Source of the DNA: RI-43 sp033764725
GTDB taxonomy: Bacteria > Pseudomonadota > Alphaproteobacteria > Caulobacterales > Aquidulcibacteraceae
Assembly (NCBI GenBank): GCA_033764725.1
Contig: JANRIR010000089.1
Span: 1 to 55,453 of the forward strand
Direction of reading: 5' to 3'
DNA length: 55,453 nt
Every line of letters begins with the position of its first letter. The first letter of the stretch is position 1. Below the pieces are notes generated by a model. It did no database searches, was not told the DNA's origin, and saw only the letters and a program-made list of their open reading frames with translations. Position numbers and translations under genes: made by a program. Shown piece after piece: positions 8,142-16,200 of the stretch.

Positions 8142-9218
8142 TTATTCCTCTTCGGCGCCGTCGGCGGTGCTGAAATCCGGCGACGGCAAGGCGGCGTCGT
8201 CGGCGATTTCCAGCGCGGCGTCCGCAAGATCGCCTTGGCCCAACGAATCCGGCGCGGGGACGAACACCTCGCTGCGGGGATCATTGAAGGTTTGCGTGAC
8301 GGCGACGGCGGTTCCGCCCTCGGCGCGCGGCGTCAGATAGCCATTGACGGCCAGCGTCGGCAGCGCGGTGAGCGCGACGTCTGGATTGGTCTGCAGCGAC
8401 CGGCGGCGCTCAAGCTCTTCGTAGGCGTTCTCGACCAGATAGGCGACCTGCGCGTCGCGCGAGGCGGCGGTTGCGCCGCCAAGCACCACCGTGATGATCC
8501 GGCGCCCATCACGCTCGGCGGAGGTCGCGAGATTGTAGCCGGAGGCGCGGGTGTAGCCGGTCTTGATGCCGTCGACGCCTGTCACGGAGCCGAGCAGCCG
8601 GTTGTGGTTGCGCGCCGTGCGGGAACGCCAGGTGTTCGTGGGCGTTTGGAAATAGTGCCAGTATTCCGGAAAATCGTTGAACAGCGCGAGGCTGAGCGTC
8701 GCCATATCGCGCGCCGTGGTGCGGATGTTTGGGTTCGGCAGGCCGCTGGCGTTGGCGAAGCGGGTGTCGTTCATGCCGAGCGCGCGGGCGCGGGTGGTCA
8801 TGCGCGCCGCAAAACGCGCCTCCGAGCCTGCGAGCCGTTCGGCGACCATGACCGCGACGTCGTTGGCGGAATTGACCGCGAGCGCCCGAATGGCCTGGTC
8901 GACGGTGAGGCTCTCGCCGCGGCGCACGCCCAGGCGCGACGGCGGCTGGCGCGAGGCGAAGCGCGACGCGACGATGCGGTCCGACAAGGTGATGTCGCCG
9001 CGCTCCAGCGCCTCGAACACGAGGTAGAGCGTCATCATCTTGGTCAACGAGGCGGGATAGCGCTGCTCGTCGGCCTGATCGGCGTGCAGGATTTCATGCG
9101 TGGCGACATCGACCACGATGGCCGCGTAGCGATCGTCGTCCGCCCACGCCGCCGAGGAGAGCGTCGCCAGAAATGCCGCGCCCGCCGCGGCGCCTATGGT
9201 TCGGCCAAGTCGCGTCAT
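8142..9218 (-). CDS. D-alanyl-D-alanine carboxypeptidase (PBP5/6 type)
   Basis: 358 aa. A signal peptide (GAAAGAAFLATLSSAAWA) precedes a serine peptidase S11 domain with the three active-site motifs in order: SLTK (catalytic Ser and Lys), SAN and KTG. The enzyme trims the terminal D-Ala from peptidoglycan pentapeptides in the periplasm. A C-terminal region after the catalytic domain is acidic and ends DGAEEE; no clear amphipathic anchor helix is seen, so it may be soluble or associate otherwise. The start at 9218 places the signal peptide correctly; an upstream in-frame ATG at 9272 would add 18 residues. Confidence 0.9.
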   Translation of the reverse strand: MTRLGRTIGAAAGAAFLATLSSAAWADDDRYAAIVVDVATHEILHADQADEQRYPASLTKMMTLYLVFEALERGDITLSDRIVASRFASRQPPSRLGVRRGESLTVDQAIRALAVNSANDVAVMVAERLAGSEARFAARMTTRARALGMNDTRFANASGLPNPNIRTTARDMATLSLALFNDFPEYWHYFQTPTNTWRSRTARNHNRLLGSVTGVDGIKTGYTRASGYNLATSAERDGRRIITVVLGGATAASRDAQVAYLVENAYEELERRRSLQTNPDVALTALPTLAVNGYLTPRAEGGTAVAVTQTFNDPRSEVFVPAPDSLGQGDLADAALEIADDAALPSPDFSTADGAEEE

Positions 9219-9578
9219 GGTCGTCCTGATTCCGTCCGCCAAGGGTTCGCCCAGGCAAACGCTATGCCGCACCGCTTACGGACTCCTTACCGATGCTAAC
9301 CAATGGTTCGCCGGGTCTGAACTCACGGTTTGGTAACGAGGCCGCCATAGCGAACGGAGCGGCCGAAAACGGCGGCTTTGAGGCGCCCGGCGCCTGGACG
9401 GCGGTCAATCGCAGCGCCGGGTTCCGCGGCCGCCCTCAAAAAATGCTGCGGTGCAACAAAAGGGGTGTTGACTTCGCAGATGCAGCATGAAAAAAGGCGG
9501 CATCGCTGAGCGCAGTTCAGTGGTTGTTGTTTTAGTTAACCGGGCGCGCGCCGCCCCTTATGCCTGAAGGAGTCGCAC
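9219..9578. promoter_or_regulatory. 360-bp intergenic region, divergent promoters, possible PhaR site
   Basis: This gap separates the leftward carboxypeptidase from the rightward phasin and contains no convincing gene. A TGC-rich near-palindrome TGCTGCGGTGCAACA lies at 9444-9458. PhaR/PhaF-type regulators of phasin genes in Alphaproteobacteria bind TGC-rich sites, so it is a candidate operator. TTGACT at 9468-9473 could be a -35 element but no good -10 follows at standard spacing. A TTAAC half-site is at 9536-9540. AAGGAG just before 9579 is the phasin ribosome site. Confidence 0.4.
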
Positions 9579-10046
9579 ATGGCTGGCAAGGCCGCCCCGA
9601 AGACGATCGACGTTGTTGAAGACGCCCAGCACGCTTTCCAGCAGCACGCCGCCGCGGGCGCCCAAGCGGTGCGCGAAAACTTCGACCGCTCCATCGCCGC
9701 CGTCACCGAGATGACCTCCTTCGGCCGCGAAAACATGGAAGCCTGGATGGCGTCCGCCGCCGTCGCCCAAAAGGGCATGGAGCAGCTTTCGGCGCGCGCC
9801 GTGGCGTTCTCCAAATCCGCCATGGAAAACCACATGGCCGCTACGAAGTCGCTGATGGCGGTCAAGAGCGTCCAAGAGCTCGTTGAAAAGCAATCGGTTT
9901 ACGCCAAGGGCGCGTTCGACGCCTATGTCGCCGAGCTGAACTCGATGGCCGAGCTGATGGCCGGCCTCAGCAAGGATGCGATCAAGCCGCTCAACGAGCG
10001 CATGACCGCCGCCGGCAAGTTCATCCAGACCGCCGCGCCGCGCTAA
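9579..10046 (+). CDS. Phasin family protein
   Basis: 155 aa, entirely amphipathic alpha-helical and Ala/Glu/Lys-rich, with the alphaproteobacterial phasin pattern: FDRSIAAVTEMTSFGRENMEAWMAS, then KSAMENHMAATKSLMAVKSVQELVEKQ, and a C-terminal ISKPLNERM-like segment (IKPLNERMTAAG). Phasins coat polyhydroxyalkanoate granules and control their size and number. No PHA synthase or depolymerase is in the window. A strong AAGGAG ribosome site and a perfect terminator suggest a highly expressed single-gene unit. Confidence 0.9.
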   Translation: MAGKAAPKTIDVVEDAQHAFQQHAAAGAQAVRENFDRSIAAVTEMTSFGRENMEAWMASAAVAQKGMEQLSARAVAFSKSAMENHMAATKSLMAVKSVQELVEKQSVYAKGAFDAYVAELNSMAELMAGLSKDAIKPLNERMTAAGKFIQTAAPR

Positions 10047-10066
10047 GCGCATCGCCTGACGTTCTC

Positions 10067-10097
10067 ACGGGCCCGGCCGCAAGGCCGGGCCCGTTTT
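10067..10097 (+). terminator. Rho-independent terminator after the phasin gene
   Basis: A perfect 12-bp stem (ACGGGCCCGGCC at 10067-10078 pairing with 10083-10094) closed by a GCAA tetraloop and followed by TTTT. It begins 20 bp after the phasin stop. Confidence 0.9.
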
Positions 10098-10142
10098 GAT
10101 TCCGCCCCCCGCTCTGCTAAGGCCGAGGCCTTGCGAGGCGCG

Positions 10143-11021
10143 ATGGCCGATTTCTTCTTCATCTACGCCGAGGACGCTGCGGGCCGGGCGGGCGACGTCG
10201 CCGCCGCGCTGCGCAAGCGCGGCGTCGAGGCCGCCATCGATCGCGCCGTCCCGGCGGGGGAACGCTACGACGCCTATGTCGCCGATCGTCTGGCGCGTGC
10301 GAAGGCGGTGGTCATTCTGTGGTCCGAAGCGTCGATCCAGGACGCCAAGCTGATCGACGAGGCCGCCGCCGCCCGGGACCAGGGCAAGGCCGTGCCGGCG
10401 CGCGTCGCCTTGGTCGAGCCGCCGCTCGGCTTTCGGCAATTGCAAACCGCGGATCTGGCCGATTGGGGCGCGCCCACGGCGAAGGCCGGGCTCGACATGC
10501 TGGCGGCGGCCCTGCTGCGCGCCCGCGACGGGGCGGCCGCGATCCGCCCGCCGCGCCCGGCGCAGCGGCCGTTCCTGTCCACGGCCAAGTTCTGGCTGTT
10601 GTGCGTCGCCATCGCGCTCGCCGTCGGGGCGATCTTCTTCGTGTCTCCGGAGGGCCGGCGGGAGATGACGGCGGAAGCGAGCGTCGCCTCGCGCGCGCAA
10701 TTGCTCGGGCTTTATCTCGGCATTGCGCTGGCCTCGGTGGCGGCGGCGCGGGCGCTGACGCATCTGTCGACCTTGCTGGTCGGGCGCACGACGCGCGCCT
10801 TCTTCAACCGCGAATTCCTGGCCTTCGCGGCGATCGCCGCAGCCGCCGCCGCCGCCGTCGGCCTCACCGGCGGCTTCGGCGATCCCGGAGTGGCCGAGCA
10901 GGGCAGTTTTCTCAACACGTTCGGGTCGGGGCTGGTGCTGCTACCGCCGCTGATGGCGGTGGGGCTGTTCCTGTTTCGGGCCATGCGGCGGCTCCTCTTC
11001 GGCCGCGTCGCCGCCGACTAA
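10143..11021 (+). CDS. N-terminal TIR-like domain with C-terminal membrane helices
   Basis: 292 aa. The N-terminus is a TIR-like fold: ADFFFIYAEDAAGRAGDVAAAL, then VEAAIDRAVPAGERYDAYV, VVILWSEASI and a Glu in LIDEAAAARDQG at the expected place of the TIR catalytic acid. About four hydrophobic helices follow (FWLLCVAIALAVGAIFFV, LLGLYLGIALASVAAARA, an Ala-rich helix, and LVLLPPLMAVGLFLF). Topology is the reverse of the TIR protein at 1-797, where TIR is C-terminal. ATG 10143 is preferred over TTG 10131. The loops are less conserved than in classic TIR domains, so enzymatic activity is uncertain. It is flanked by a terminator upstream and the clpS promoter region downstream. Confidence 0.7.
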   Translation: MADFFFIYAEDAAGRAGDVAAALRKRGVEAAIDRAVPAGERYDAYVADRLARAKAVVILWSEASIQDAKLIDEAAAARDQGKAVPARVALVEPPLGFRQLQTADLADWGAPTAKAGLDMLAAALLRARDGAAAIRPPRPAQRPFLSTAKFWLLCVAIALAVGAIFFVSPEGRREMTAEASVASRAQLLGLYLGIALASVAAARALTHLSTLLVGRTTRAFFNREFLAFAAIAAAAAAAVGLTGGFGDPGVAEQGSFLNTFGSGLVLLPPLMAVGLFLFRAMRRLLFGRVAAD

Positions 11022-11067
11022 AGCGAGGGCGCGCCGGGCCCGGCTGCGCCTCAAATCACGTCAAGGG

Positions 11068-11095
11068 CTTCCATACCGGGCGTGACTCCATAGAT
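11068..11095 (+). promoter_or_regulatory. Possible RpoH-type promoter of clpS-clpA
   Basis: CTTCCA at 11068-11073, 14 bases, then CCATAGAT at 11088-11095 resembles the heat-shock sigma32 pattern (CTTG-type -35, CCCCAT-T-type -10). It lies about 65 bp before the clpS ATG. Heat-shock control fits a Clp adaptor/unfoldase operon, but the match is partial. Confidence 0.3.
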
Positions 11096-11159
11096 TATCG
11101 CCTGATGCGCAGCCGGTCCGCCGCGTGCGGGGCGGATCGCATCCAAAGGCCTGGCGATC

Positions 11160-11492
11160 ATGCGTGACGGTGACGGGGAGGACGACGGCGAACGGGATGG
11201 CGGCGCAGGCGTCGCCACGCGCAGCCGTACGCAAACCAAGAAGCCGTCGCTCTATCGGGTGCTGCTGCTGAACGACGATTACACGCCGATGGAGTTCGTC
11301 GTGTACGTGCTTGAGCGGTTTTTCAGCAAAACCCGCGAGGAGGCGACGCACATCATGCTGCACGTGCATCAGCACGGCGTCGGCCTGTGCGGGGTCTTCA
11401 CGTACGAGGTCGCGGAGACGAAAGTCGCCCAAGTTCTCGACCTCGCCCGCCGCAACGAACATCCGCTGCAATGCACCATGGAAAAGGAATAG
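11160..11492 (+). CDS. clpS: ATP-dependent Clp protease adaptor ClpS
   Basis: 110 aa. An acidic Gly/Asp-rich flexible N-terminus (about 25 residues) precedes the ClpS core: YRVLLLNDDYTPMEFVVYVL (substrate-binding Asn-Asp pair and Met), then HIMLHVHQHGVGLCGVFTYEVAE, including the histidine of the N-degron pocket. ClpS docks on the ClpA N-domain and delivers proteins bearing N-end-rule residues. The stop is followed 3 bp later by the clpA GTG, so the two are translated together. Confidence 0.95.
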   Translation: MRDGDGEDDGERDGGAGVATRSRTQTKKPSLYRVLLLNDDYTPMEFVVYVLERFFSKTREEATHIMLHVHQHGVGLCGVFTYEVAETKVAQVLDLARRNEHPLQCTMEKE

Positions 11493-11495
11493 CCC

Positions 11496-13820
11496 GTGGC
11501 CACATTCTCCCGAACGCTGGAACAGACGTTGCGCCGCGCGCTCAGCCTCGCCAACGAACATCGCCACGAATATGTGACGCTCGAGCACCTGCTGTTGTCG
11601 CTGATCGACGATGACGACGCCGCCCAGGTCATGACGGCCTGCAAGGTCGATCTCGACAAGCTGCGCCAGAGCCTCGACGGCTATCTCGAAGACGAACTCG
11701 ACAATCTCGTCGTCGATTCGCGCGACCAGGAGGAGGCGCGTCCAACCGCCGGCTTCCAGCGCGTGCTGCAGCGCGCCATGCTGCATGTCGATTCCTCGGG
11801 CCAACGGGAAGTGTCGGGCGCCAACGTGCTCGTCGCGCTGTTTTCCGAGCGCGAAAGCCACGCCGCCTATTTCCTGCAAGAGCAGGACATGACGCGCTAC
11901 GACGCGGTCAATTACATCTCGCACGGCCTGGCCAAGCGCACCGGCCAGTCGCAGCCGCGCCCGCCGCGCGGCGCGCAGGAGAACGAAGACGGCGAACGTC
12001 CCGCCAAGCAGGGCTCGGATGCGCTCCAGGCCTATTGCGTGAACCTCAACAAGAAGGCCAAGGACGGCAAGATCGATCCGCTGATCGGGCGCGAGCCTGA
12101 AGTGCTGCGGTCGATTCAAATTCTTTGCCGCCGGCAGAAGAACAATCCGCTGCTCGTGGGCGATCCGGGCGTCGGCAAGACCGCGATTGCGGAAGGCCTG
12201 GCGCGCAAGATCGTCGAAGGCGACGTGCCGGAAATCCTGAAGGACGCGGTGATCTTCTCGCTCGACATGGGCGCGCTTCTCGCCGGCACGCGCTATCGCG
12301 GCGATTTCGAAGAGCGCCTGAAAAGCGTGATGAAAGAGCTCGAAAGCCATCCCAAGGCGGTGCTGTTCATCGACGAGATCCACACCGTGATCGGCGCCGG
12401 CGCGACCTCGGGCGGCGCGATGGATGCGTCGAACCTGTTGAAGCCGGCGCTGCAGAACGGCGCGCTGCGCTGCATGGGCTCGACCACCTACAAGGAATAT
12501 CGCCAGCATTTCGAGAAGGATCGCGCGCTGGCGCGGCGCTTTCAGAAGATCGACGTGGCCGAGCCCTCGATCCCCGATGCGATCAAGATTCTCGCGGGCC
12601 TGAAGCCGTATTTCGAGGATTACCACAAAGTGAAATTCACCGATGAGGCGATCAAGGCGGCGGTGGAATTGTCGGCCCGCCACATGGGCGACCGCAAGCT
12701 GCCCGACAAGGCGATCGACGTGATCGACGAAACCGGCGCCTCGATGATGCTGCTCCAGGCGGAGGACCGCAAAGAGACCATCGGCGTTACGGAGGTCGAA
12801 GAGGTGGTGGCGCGGATGGCGCGTATTCCCCCGAAATCCGTCTCGAAGAACGACGCAGAGATGCTCAAGAGCCTCGACGCCGATCTGAAGCGCGTCGTGT
12901 TCGGGCAGGACCGCGCGATCGAGCAACTCGCCGCCGCCATCAAGATGGCGCGCGCGGGTCTGCGCGAGCCGCAAAAGCCGATCGGCTCCTACCTGTTCGC
13001 CGGCCCTACGGGCGTCGGGAAAACGGAAGTCGCGCGCTCGTTGGCCAACATCATGGGCATCGAGCTTCTGCGCTTCGACATGAGCGAATACATGGAGCGC
13101 CACACCGTCAGCCGGCTGATCGGCGCGCCGCCGGGCTATGTCGGCTACGACCAGGGCGGCCTGTTGACCGACGGCGTCGATCAGCACCCGCATTGCGTGC
13201 TGCTGCTCGATGAAATCGAGACGGCCCACCCGGACCTGTTCAACATCCTCCTGCAAGTCATGGATCATGGCGTGCTGACGGACGCGAACGGCAAGAAGGT
13301 GGATTTCCGCAATGTGATCCTGATCATGACGACGAACGCCGGCGCTGCGGATGCAGCGCGCCAGGGCATCGGCTTTGGCGCCGGCAAGAAGGATCATGAG
13401 AACGAAGAGGCGATCAAACGCCTGTTCACGCCGGAATTCCGCAATCGTCTCGATGCGGTGATCCATTTCGGCGGCCTCGCGCCCGAGATCGTGCGCAATG
13501 TCGTGCAGAAATTCATCATCCAGCTCGAGGCGCAATTGTCGGAGCGCAATGTCCAGATCGAGATCACCGACGCCGCCGCCGATTGGATCGCCAAGCGCGG
13601 CTATGACGAGGCGTTCGGCGCGCGTCCCCTCGCGCGGCTGATCCAGGAGCAGGTGAAGAAGCCGATGGCGGACGAATTGCTGTTCGGCGCGCTGAAGCAT
13701 GGCGGCATCGTCAAGATCGACATCGATCCAAAGGACGACGACAAGCTGGCGTTCCAATATTTCCCGGAACAGCCCCCCGCCACGCCGCCCGCCCCGCAGC
13801 GCGCGCCGGAAACGGCTTGA
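11496..13820 (+). CDS. clpA: ATP-dependent Clp protease ATP-binding subunit ClpA
   Basis: 774 aa, full length for ClpA. The Clp-N repeat domain (TLRRALSLANEHRHEYVTLEHLLL) is followed by AAA module 1 (Walker A GDPGVGKT, Walker B VLFIDEIHTV), then module 2 (Walker A GPTGVGKT, Walker B CVLLLDEIETAHPD) and a C-terminal D2-small domain. The hexamer unfolds substrates and feeds them to ClpP. The divergent ClpP at 33472 is a possible partner, although the main ClpP is probably elsewhere. GTG start 3 bp after clpS; a strong terminator follows. Confidence 0.95.
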   Translation: MATFSRTLEQTLRRALSLANEHRHEYVTLEHLLLSLIDDDDAAQVMTACKVDLDKLRQSLDGYLEDELDNLVVDSRDQEEARPTAGFQRVLQRAMLHVDSSGQREVSGANVLVALFSERESHAAYFLQEQDMTRYDAVNYISHGLAKRTGQSQPRPPRGAQENEDGERPAKQGSDALQAYCVNLNKKAKDGKIDPLIGREPEVLRSIQILCRRQKNNPLLVGDPGVGKTAIAEGLARKIVEGDVPEILKDAVIFSLDMGALLAGTRYRGDFEERLKSVMKELESHPKAVLFIDEIHTVIGAGATSGGAMDASNLLKPALQNGALRCMGSTTYKEYRQHFEKDRALARRFQKIDVAEPSIPDAIKILAGLKPYFEDYHKVKFTDEAIKAAVELSARHMGDRKLPDKAIDVIDETGASMMLLQAEDRKETIGVTEVEEVVARMARIPPKSVSKNDAEMLKSLDADLKRVVFGQDRAIEQLAAAIKMARAGLREPQKPIGSYLFAGPTGVGKTEVARSLANIMGIELLRFDMSEYMERHTVSRLIGAPPGYVGYDQGGLLTDGVDQHPHCVLLLDEIETAHPDLFNILLQVMDHGVLTDANGKKVDFRNVILIMTTNAGAADAARQGIGFGAGKKDHENEEAIKRLFTPEFRNRLDAVIHFGGLAPEIVRNVVQKFIIQLEAQLSERNVQIEITDAAADWIAKRGYDEAFGARPLARLIQEQVKKPMADELLFGALKHGGIVKIDIDPKDDDKLAFQYFPEQPPATPPAPQRAPETA

Positions 13821-13830
13821 CCCCTATCAA

Positions 13831-13857
13831 AGCGGCCCTTCGGGGCCGCTTTTTTTC
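13831..13857 (+). terminator. Rho-independent terminator of clpS-clpA
   Basis: An 8-bp stem AGCGGCCC/GGGCCGCT with a TTCG tetraloop (13831-13850), followed by a run of seven T. It starts 10 bp after the clpA stop. Confidence 0.93.
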
Positions 13858-13868
13858 GGTTGGCGGCG

Positions 13869-14408
13869 ATGTCGGCGCACTTTCCTTATGCGTTTGAGGC
13901 GGCGGTGGAACACTACGCCTTCGAACGATACGCCTACACCGTCATGTATTTGCCGGCGAAGCTTGCGGCGTCGCTGCCGTTCGAGAGGGGACGGCTGCGA
14001 ATCGCCGGCGAGGTCGCCGATCTGCCAGTTGATGGCGCCTGGCAACCCGCAGGCAGCGGTCGTCACTATTTCATTCTCTCGCGCAAATTTTTGCGCGATG
14101 CGGGTTTGCGCGTCGGCGATGTGGCCGAGATGCGCTTTCGGATCGCAGACCCGGAAAAGGTCGTCGCACCGCCGGCGCTCATCCGCGCGCTCAAGGCGGA
14201 TAAGGCCGCCTTCAAGGTCTGGACGACGCTCACCCCAGGCGCACAACGGGCGTTCTGCCATCGGGTGGCGTCGGCCAAGACGCCAGAGACAATTGCGCGA
14301 CGCGTCAACGAGGTTGTGGCGATGGTGCGACGCGGCGAGGGCCCGGGAAAGCCGCGCGCGACCTCTCCGACAGGGCCTGCCCGGCGGCGTCGAGCGGCGG
14401 AGACGTGA
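13869..14408 (+). CDS. YdeI/DUF1905-type protein
   Basis: 179 aa. The N-terminal half looks like DUF1905 (YTVMYLPAKLAASLPFERGRLRIAGEVADLPVDGAW and FILSRKFLRDAGLRVGD). The C-terminal half resembles the YdeI/OmpD-associated domain (AAFKVWTTLTPGAQRAFCHRVASAKTPETIARRV). This pair of domains is common in small cytoplasmic proteins of unknown biochemical role, some linked to antimicrobial-peptide or bacteriocin protection. The last 25 residues are a basic, low-complexity tail. ATG 13869 is chosen over TTG 13860. The gene stands alone between the clpA terminator and the MFS gene. Confidence 0.65.
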   Translation: MSAHFPYAFEAAVEHYAFERYAYTVMYLPAKLAASLPFERGRLRIAGEVADLPVDGAWQPAGSGRHYFILSRKFLRDAGLRVGDVAEMRFRIADPEKVVAPPALIRALKADKAAFKVWTTLTPGAQRAFCHRVASAKTPETIARRVNEVVAMVRRGEGPGKPRATSPTGPARRRRAAET

Positions 14409-14532
14409 GGCGGAGAGCCTCCGACCGCTGCCTGGGAAATGAGCGCGCGATTTAGAAGTATTGCCGACGCATTCTCGACGATATGGTCTTAAGCTTGCGC
14501 TTTAGGGAGCGGCGTTCGCCACAGGGGGGCTT

Positions 14533-15714
14533 ATGGCGAATGCAAATCAGGCTGCGCCCGCGCCGCGCGCCGCCCCCTACACGCTGACGCTTCTCATGCT
14601 CGGCAACATTTTCATCGGTGCGGGCGTCCTGGCGCCGGCGGCGATGATGAACACGCTTACGGCCGATCTGGCGGTTACGCCGACGCAGGTCGGCGCGCTG
14701 ATCGGGTGGGGTGCTGTGGTGTTGTGCATCGGCGCGCCGACCTTGGCGTTCGCGACGACGCGGATCGACCGGCGCACGGTGCTCGTCTGGTCCTTGATCG
14801 TTTATGGCCTGGGCCACGCCGCTTCGATCGCCGCGGCGAACTATGACCAGCTCTTGTTCATTCGCCTGGCGATGATCGCGGCGGCGGCCGTCTATACGCC
14901 CCAGGCTGCAAGCGCGGTGACGCTGATGATCGGCGAGGACAAGCGCGCCGGCGCGGTGGCGTTCGTGTTCCTCGGCTGGTCGATCGCGGGTGCGGCGGTC
15001 GTGCCGCTGATGACGATCGCCTCCGACGCATTCGGGTGGCGCGCCGTCTATCTCGCGCTCGCCTTGGGCTGTGCGCTGGCGGCGGCAGGCGTCGCAGCGC
15101 GCACGCCCGGCGGGCTGATGACGCCGCCCTTGTCGGTTTCGGCGTGGCGCGACGTGCTGGCGCGGCCGCCCATCCTTGTCCTTCTCGCGACGACCGCGTT
15201 GCAGGTCGCAGGCCAGTTCGTGCTGTTTCCCTATCTCGCCGCGGAATTGCGGCGCACGCAGAACGCGGCGGAAAGCGATGTCGCGATCACGCTCGCGCTT
15301 TATGGCGCAGCCGGGCTTGCGGGCGCCGCGGCCTCGTCGCGGCTCGTCGCGCGCATGGGCGCTGCGCGCACGCATGTCGCGTCGCTGGCGACGATGGCTT
15401 TGGGGCTCGCCGGTTGGGCTGCGTTGGCCTACATGCCTGGCTTCGCGACCGCGGCGGTGTTCGTATGGGGGCTTGGCTTCGCCGCCGCCGTCTCGATGCA
15501 GCAGGCGCGTCTGATCGCCGTGGCGCCGGGGCTGGCGAGCGCGTCCGTCGCGCTCAATACGAGCGTGCTTTATCTTGGTCAGGCCGTCGGCGCCGCGATC
15601 GGTGCGGCCTTTATCGATGCGCGCGCGCCTGACGCTTTGGGCGTCGCGGGATGCGCCTTCATGCTGGCGGCGCTGGCGGCGTCGGCCTGGACCGCCCGCG
15701 CCTTTCGCGCCTGA
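14533..15714 (+). CDS. MFS transporter
   Basis: 393 aa, about 12 hydrophobic segments in two six-helix halves, consistent with the major facilitator fold. Helix 1 starts YTLTLLMLGNIFIGAGVLAPAAM. The loop between helices 2 and 3 carries the motif-A-like TTRIDRRTVLVWS. The resemblance is to the drug/arabinose efflux (AraJ/CynX-like) class, but no substrate residues can be assigned. A purine-rich AGGGGGGC ribosome site precedes ATG 14533. It converges with the HIT gene with the two stops directly adjacent. Confidence 0.83.
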   Translation: MANANQAAPAPRAAPYTLTLLMLGNIFIGAGVLAPAAMMNTLTADLAVTPTQVGALIGWGAVVLCIGAPTLAFATTRIDRRTVLVWSLIVYGLGHAASIAAANYDQLLFIRLAMIAAAAVYTPQAASAVTLMIGEDKRAGAVAFVFLGWSIAGAAVVPLMTIASDAFGWRAVYLALALGCALAAAGVAARTPGGLMTPPLSVSAWRDVLARPPILVLLATTALQVAGQFVLFPYLAAELRRTQNAAESDVAITLALYGAAGLAGAAASSRLVARMGAARTHVASLATMALGLAGWAALAYMPGFATAAVFVWGLGFAAAVSMQQARLIAVAPGLASASVALNTSVLYLGQAVGAAIGAAFIDARAPDALGVAGCAFMLAALAASAWTARAFRA

Positions 15715-16149
15715 TCAGAACGCCGCGCGGATCGCGGCGGCGGTGGCGTGCAACGCGTCCATGTCGGCCTTTGGCGCCTGACCGTGGCCTTTCAGCGCGA
15801 CGCCCTCCCAGCGCGGAATGATATGAAAATGCAGGTGGAACACGGTTTGCCCCGCGGGCGCGCCGTTAAATTGCGTGACGATCACGCCGTCCGGCGACAG
15901 CGCGCGCGTCACCGCCTGCGCCACGCGCTGAACGCGGGTCATGTATGATCCCACGCGCTCCGCCGGCAGTTCGAGAAAATTGCGCGCGTCGACGCCTTTC
16001 GGGATCACCAGAGTGTGGCCGCGCGATTGGGGAAAGATGTCGAGAAACGCGAGCGCCTCAGCGTCGTCATAGACCACGATCGCCGGCGCCGCGCCGCGCA
16101 GGATTTTGGCGAAGATGTTGTCGGGGTCATAGGCGCCGTGCAGGCTCAT
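15715..16149 (-). CDS. HIT family nucleotide-binding protein
   Basis: 144 aa histidine-triad protein. The N-terminus DNIFAKILRGAAPAIVVYDDAEALAFLDI is typical, and the active-site triad is HLHFHIIPRW near the C-terminus. HIT proteins hydrolyse nucleoside phosphoramidates, dinucleoside polyphosphates or aminoacyl-AMP; the exact substrate is not readable. It lies downstream of the acyltransferase gene on the same strand, with a 51-bp gap. Confidence 0.9.
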   Translation of the reverse strand: MSLHGAYDPDNIFAKILRGAAPAIVVYDDAEALAFLDIFPQSRGHTLVIPKGVDARNFLELPAERVGSYMTRVQRVAQAVTRALSPDGVIVTQFNGAPAGQTVFHLHFHIIPRWEGVALKGHGQAPKADMDALHATAAAIRAAF

Positions 16150-16200
16150 GTCGGGTCCCTCCCAAGTCGCGTCAGCATAAGCCGGCGCGCCGCTATCCAG

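Noticed and set aside
9293..9490. 65-aa open frame before the phasin gene
   Set aside because: No ribosome site, composition unlike neighbouring proteins, and it runs through the likely regulatory region with the TGC-rich motif.
14484..14500. CtrA-like site before the MFS gene (TTAA ... TTTAG)
   Set aside because: Spacing and second half do not match TTAA-N7-TTAA.
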